Origin: RUG11867 sp964472425
GTDB taxonomy: Bacteria > Bacillota_I > Bacilli_A > RF39 > UBA660
Assembly (NCBI GenBank): GCA_964472425.1
Contig: CAYYLF010000062.1
Span: 1 to 9,083 of the forward strand
Length of the DNA: 9,083 nt
Direction of reading: 5' to 3'
Shown here: positions 6,870-9,083 of the stretch, in pieces
Layout: every line of letters begins with the position of its first letter
Position numbering within the stretch: position 1 is the stretch's first letter
Made by a program: the position numbers and the translations under genes
The notes under the pieces: model-generated
Told to the model about the DNA's origin: nothing
Seen by the model: the letters and a program-made list of their open reading frames with translations, nothing else
Databases searched by the model: none

Positions 6870-7475
6870 ATGAAAAAGAAAAGATTGATAGCAGTTGGAT
6901 TTGCCCTCATAGCCGTGATAGTCATGATCCTATCCTTGACGGGCCTCATCGAAGAGACTCTAGGCGTGTGCATTGCACTTGCCATGACGGTCATCTTCAC
7001 CTTGTTCGTCGCCATAATGTCTTACAAGAGTGACATCAAAATACTGACCGTTCTCATGGTCATCTTCATGATTGCAGGATTGGGACTATTGGGTTTCAAC
7101 CTCTACAGGATGTTCACATCCGATGAAATAGACAAACCGGCTTTCACCATCGAAGCCACTGAGGACGACAGTGAGAAAAAATCCATTTTCACCCATGATT
7201 CTCACGAATATTATACGTATCACCTTCGCGAAGTAAAACTCACCAAAGATGGCACCACTTACAGCTTAAAAGATGCCCTCGAAGGAGGCCACGTCACCTT
7301 GGATGATATTCTTTCTCTGGCTGTTCCAAACGAAAACACGAGTGGATACAAAATCTACTACGACGGAGGTTCTGGTGGCAAGGACAAATATTCGATAGTC
7401 GTCTGTGATTCTGGAAATGTCGTTTTTGCCAATTACAACTACACGTACGAACCTTCGATTTGCAATCGTCAATGA
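6870..7475 (+). CDS. Three-helix membrane protein with extracellular C-terminal domain, unknown function
   Basis: I do not recognise a named family in this 201-aa protein. A basic N-terminus (MKKKR) precedes three hydrophobic helices at about 6-24, 31-50 and 57-80. The positive-inside rule puts the roughly 120-residue C-terminal part outside. That part has a Glu/Asp-rich linker (about 95-106), then a beta-rich region with 'KLTKDGTTYSLKDALEGGHVTLDDIL' style sequence (123-148), a Gly-rich loop YDGGSGGKDK (164-173), and strands ending at 193. Cys 179 and Cys 198 could form a disulfide. Ribosome site AAAAGGA (6854-6860) lies 9 bases before ATG. The gene starts 16 bases after the prepilin peptidase stop, so it belongs to the pilus operon. 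A role in the pilus or cell surface is context inference. The stop overlaps the 3' end of the convergent gene by 7 bases. Confidence 0.85.
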   Translation: MKKKRLIAVGFALIAVIVMILSLTGLIEETLGVCIALAMTVIFTLFVAIMSYKSDIKILTVLMVIFMIAGLGLLGFNLYRMFTSDEIDKPAFTIEATEDDSEKKSIFTHDSHEYYTYHLREVKLTKDGTTYSLKDALEGGHVTLDDILSLAVPNENTSGYKIYYDGGSGGKDKYSIVVCDSGNVVFANYNYTYEPSICNRQ

Positions 7476-7828
7476 CGAAGATTGATACCTATCATGCTTC
7501 CGATAGTCGCAGCAACGGCCAAGACAAAATAATATAAGACGACGTACAAATCGAAATGCCTTACCAAAATGATATTCGACGCGAAGGAGAGTACGACCAC
7601 GACTCCTCCCAACTTGAGACCTTCCAAGTAACCTTTCTTGGAAGTTTTTTTGCCCATGTATATTCCACCCAAGAAGAGGATGATGGCCATCACGACGAAG
7701 TTCACTGTCCCGACACTCGCGAGCTTCATCACTCCAAAATAATGGAAAACGCTCATAACCGCCAAATATGCGACGAGAGAAACCGAAAAGAATATTGCCG
7801 GTTTTATATACTTTTTAATATTGCTCAT
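7469..7828 (-). CDS. DUF3792 / TIGR04086 family small membrane protein
   Basis: This is a 119-aa integral membrane protein with four predicted helices (about 10-30, 41-58, 73-90, 93-113) separated by short loops. The basic loop GKKTSKKGYLEGLKLG (59-74), between helices two and three, matches the family's 'G.rag.kGwl.Gl..G' pattern; B. subtilis YrzE is a member. Its biochemical role is unknown. The start ATG at 7826-7828 is preceded by CAAGGTG on the minus strand. A perfect TATAAT at 7850-7845 lies so close that the leader would be only about 10 bases, so the true promoter may be further upstream. The gene is convergent with the pilus operon, and stop codons overlap (7469-7475). Its codons for the basic loop contain the opposite-strand terminator at 7621-7651. 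Family assignment is from pattern memory, not a search. Confidence 0.75.
   Translation of the reverse strand: MSNIKKYIKPAIFFSVSLVAYLAVMSVFHYFGVMKLASVGTVNFVVMAIILFLGGIYMGKKTSKKGYLEGLKLGGVVVVLSFASNIILVRHFDLYVVLYYFVLAVAATIGSMIGINLRH
7621..7651 (+). terminator. Rho-independent terminator of the pilus operon, inside the antisense DUF3792 gene
   Basis: The perfect 8-bp stem CTTCCAAG (7621-7628) / CTTGGAAG (7637-7644) with an 8-base loop is followed directly by seven T (7645-7651). It acts only on the + strand, since the minus strand has A7 before the stem. It lies 146 bases past the end of the 201-aa protein gene, with no other good + strand hairpin in between. Confidence 0.6.
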
Positions 7829-7873
7829 AACATCACCTTGATAAATTATAGAGTAAAGTCGCGTAAAATATGA

Positions 7874-7902
7874 TATACATTTTTAGAATCCTATGTTATA
7901 CT
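7874..7902 (+). promoter_or_regulatory. Promoter of the 6S-like RNA
   Basis: TATACA (7874-7879), a 17-base spacer and extended -10 TGT TATACT (7894-7902) are visible. The predicted start at about 7909 is exactly the first base of the long closing stem of the RNA. The word TATGTTATACTTA is shared with the holA and pilC promoters. Confidence 0.7.
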
Positions 7903-7908
7903 TAAGTT

Positions 7909-8072
7909 GTCTAGAGAGCACACTATAAAACCGACTAAAGTGATTATAGGGGACCTAATTGACGTGCGGTGTAGAATACTTGGTCATCGACCTTGGCTCC
8001 TAAAGTACGTCATGTGGTGACCCACCTGGCTTGAGCGCGGGCTTTTATCACTCGCTTTCTAGACATTTTTTT
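7909..8072 (+). ncRNA. ssrS: Probable 6S RNA (RNA polymerase regulator)
   Basis: 6S RNA mimics an open promoter and binds housekeeping RNA polymerase. The 160-odd base RNA has a closing stem GTCTAGAGAGC (7909-7919) / GCTTTCTAGAC (8054-8064), 11 pairs with one G-U, ending in T-rich TTTTTTTATTTT. Further in, ATAAAA (7925-7930) can pair with TTTTAT (8043-8048). A large open region follows, whose 3' side can form a small hairpin GCTTG/CGGGC (8029-8042). The apical rod has GGG-ACC (7950-7955) with GGT-CCC, TGACGTGC (7960-7967) with GTACGTCA (8005-8012), and a GGTC/GACC tip. This is the expected rod-bubble-rod shape. The position directly before tcdA matches Bacillus 6S-1 (bsrA) between aspS and yrvM. 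No T-box motif is visible. The identity rests on shape, promoter and synteny, not on a covariance search. Confidence 0.7.
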
Positions 8073-8094
8073 ATTTTGAAAGAAGGAAACATTC

Positions 8095-8763
8095 ATGTTC
8101 GATAGATTCATTGCCCTCATCGGTCGAGAAGCCTTCGACCTCATCCGACAAAAAAGAATACTCCTCCTCGGAGTAGGGGGAGTCGGAGGTTATGTAGCCG
8201 AATCCTTAATTCGAAGTGGAATACGATACCTCACCATCGTAGACTACGACACGATAGACGAGACCAATTTGAACAGACAGATACTCGCTCTTCACAGTAC
8301 TATCGGCAAACCGAAAGTCGAAGTCGCCAAAGAAAGACTCGAAGACATCGATCCATATGCCCACATAACCATCCAAAAAGAACGCATAGACGAATCTCTA
8401 AGTAACCTTCATCTCGAAGAATACGACTACGTAATCGATTGCATAGACGACCTCAAAGTCAAAGTTGCTTTGGCCAAAAGAGCTCTAGAAGAAAACATAA
8501 AACTCGTCATCTCGACCGGCACGGCCAAAAAGATGGACCCATCCAAATTGACTATGACCTCTTTAGATAAAACATCGTACGATCCACTCGCACGACGCAT
8601 GAGAGCCTCTTTGCGCGGATACAAAACGGACCGCTTGACCGTTCTTGCAAGTACGGAAAAACCCATAGAAACTGAAAGCGAATGTTTAGGAAGTACAGCT
8701 TTTGTCCCCTCATCAGCTGGACTTTTGATAGCGAGTCACGTAATAAGAAACATCATAAAATAA
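8095..8763 (+). CDS. tcdA: tRNA threonylcarbamoyladenosine dehydratase (TcdA/CsdL, ThiF/E1-like)
   Basis: TcdA uses ATP to cyclise t6A at position 37 of ANN-decoding tRNAs to ct6A. The N-terminus RFIALIGREAFDLIRQKRILLLG is the family start. The nucleotide-binding loop is GVGGVGG (26-32), followed by D50, D52 and the conserved ETNLNRQ (56-62). Further family marks are DCIDD (115-119), DPLARRMR (163-170), STEKP (186-190) and GSTAFVPSSAGL (199-210). The 222-residue length is shorter than E. coli (about 268) but close to Firmicute members (YrvM about 254), and the end looks complete. There is no CxxC zinc pair of MoeB/ThiF type, which argues against those E1 enzymes. AGAAGGAAA precedes ATG at normal spacing. 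No clear promoter lies between the 6S RNA and the gene, so expression may come by readthrough. Confidence 0.92.
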   Translation: MFDRFIALIGREAFDLIRQKRILLLGVGGVGGYVAESLIRSGIRYLTIVDYDTIDETNLNRQILALHSTIGKPKVEVAKERLEDIDPYAHITIQKERIDESLSNLHLEEYDYVIDCIDDLKVKVALAKRALEENIKLVISTGTAKKMDPSKLTMTSLDKTSYDPLARRMRASLRGYKTDRLTVLASTEKPIETESECLGSTAFVPSSAGLLIASHVIRNIIK

Positions 8764-8780
8764 TGCGGTCGCGTCGCAAA

Positions 8781-8820
8781 GCTCCTAATCATCTGCGATT
8801 AGGGGCGTTTCTGACTTTTT
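8781..8820 (+). terminator. Rho-independent terminator after tcdA
   Basis: The stem GCTCCTAATC (8781-8790) / GATTAGGGGC (8797-8806) has ten pairs with one T-G and loop ATCTGC. The tail GTTTCTGACTTTTT is T-rich but interrupted. It begins 17 bases after the tcdA stop. Confidence 0.75.
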
Positions 8821-9083
8821 CGGAATGATATATATTGGACGTTATTTAATTCCTTTAAAATGTATCTTATGACCATTGGACAGGCTATTTTGCCTTTTTT
8901 AATTTTTGCCAAATCAGCCTACAAAAAAACAATGTTTCTCTCCCTTACTTAAAGGGTTTTAACGATTTTGCAATTTTGTCAAAAAACAAAATTGAATCAC
9001 GTTTTGTCCGCATTTGGTACCTTAAAAATACTAAATTTTCTTTTTTGCACGTTCTCTGTTCGTTTTTGGTAACTTTTTTGAAC
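8821..9083. other. AT-rich stretch without a recognised gene
   Basis: This end of the window is clearly richer in A and T than the genes to its left and nearly lacks their CGA/TCGA words. No convincing start with ribosome site is visible. On the minus strand one frame is open from the right edge to a stop near 8950 (about 45 codons, ending ..KIAKSLKPFK). It could be the tail of a gene lying outside, but such A-rich frames stay open by chance. Short hairpins are present: CCCTT/AAGGG (8942-8956) before TTTT, and AGGC/GCCT (8882-8895) before T6. Confidence 0.4.
8964..8998. repeat. Inverted repeat in the AT-rich end region
   Basis: CAATTTTG (8971-8978) and CAAAATTG (8987-8994) are perfect inverted copies with loop TCAAAAAA. 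GATT (8964-8967) and AATC (8995-8998) extend the stem beyond a 3-base bulge. No T-run follows on either strand, so it is not a standard terminator. It could be an operator, an element end or chance. Confidence 0.4.

Noticed and set aside
7556..7873. + strand open frame of 105 codons over the DUF3792 gene
   Set aside because: Its composition is polar and His/Glu-rich without a fold signature, and it crosses the minus-strand start region. The minus-strand protein has four clear membrane helices and a good ribosome site.
7909..8072. T-box or other riboswitch for tcdA
   Set aside because: No T-box sequence (TGGNACCGCG) or specifier layout is seen. The long closing stem with a T-run, starting at the transcription start, fits a free-standing RNA better.
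1..9083. Mycoplasma-type code with TGA as Trp
   Set aside because: Three genes end in TGA at the expected protein ends and Trp is encoded by TGG, so the standard code applies.

Overview
This window looks like chromosomal DNA from a low-GC to mid-GC Bacillota, most likely an uncultured Bacilli lineage near the RF39 / Mollicutes-related groups. That placement is inference from gene content: comEA-comEC-holA synteny, a DUF3792 membrane protein, and a 6S-like RNA in front of tcdA. TGA is used as a stop for holA, for the 201-aa protein gene and for the DUF3792 gene, while Trp is TGG. The standard code 11 therefore applies, not Mycoplasma code 4. Shine-Dalgarno sites are well formed and often resemble GGAGGTGA or AAGGTGA.

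Layout from left to right. (1) Positions 1-281 hold the C-terminal end of an Rpn-like (PD-(D/E)XK) nuclease/transposase-family protein, closed by a terminator at 329-358. (2) Positions 465-3477 form a competence operon: comEA (DNA receptor), an unrecognised 86-aa charged protein, and comEC (DNA channel with metallo-beta-lactamase-fold domain). It is closed by a hairpin at 3527-3555. (3) holA (DNA polymerase III delta) at 3589-4527 has a promoter that begins inside that hairpin. (4) Positions 4652-7475 form a type IV pilus-like operon: pilC/gspF platform protein, prepilin peptidase, and an unrecognised three-helix membrane protein with an extracellular domain. (5) A convergent DUF3792 (TIGR04086) membrane-protein gene lies at 7469-7828 on the minus strand. 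Its codons contain the apparent transcription terminator of the pilus operon. (6) A probable 6S RNA lies at 7909-8072, followed by tcdA (tRNA t6A dehydratase) at 8095-8763 with its own terminator. (7) About 260 bases of AT-rich DNA (8821-9083) have a different base composition, and I recognise no gene there.

Functionally, most of the window concerns natural transformation. The pilus platform and prepilin peptidase would help build a competence pseudopilus. ComEA would bind captured DNA outside the membrane, and ComEC would pass one strand inward. No assembly ATPase (PilB/ComGA) or pilin gene is present, so those must lie elsewhere if the system works.

Three promoters (holA, pilC, 6S RNA) share an almost identical extended -10 word, TATGTTATAnTTA, which I do not find before comEA. 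I see no CRISPR array, complete insertion sequence or tRNA. The least explained parts are the 86-aa protein inside the com operon, the Cys-rich ComEA, the 201-aa protein behind the prepilin peptidase, and the antisense terminator.
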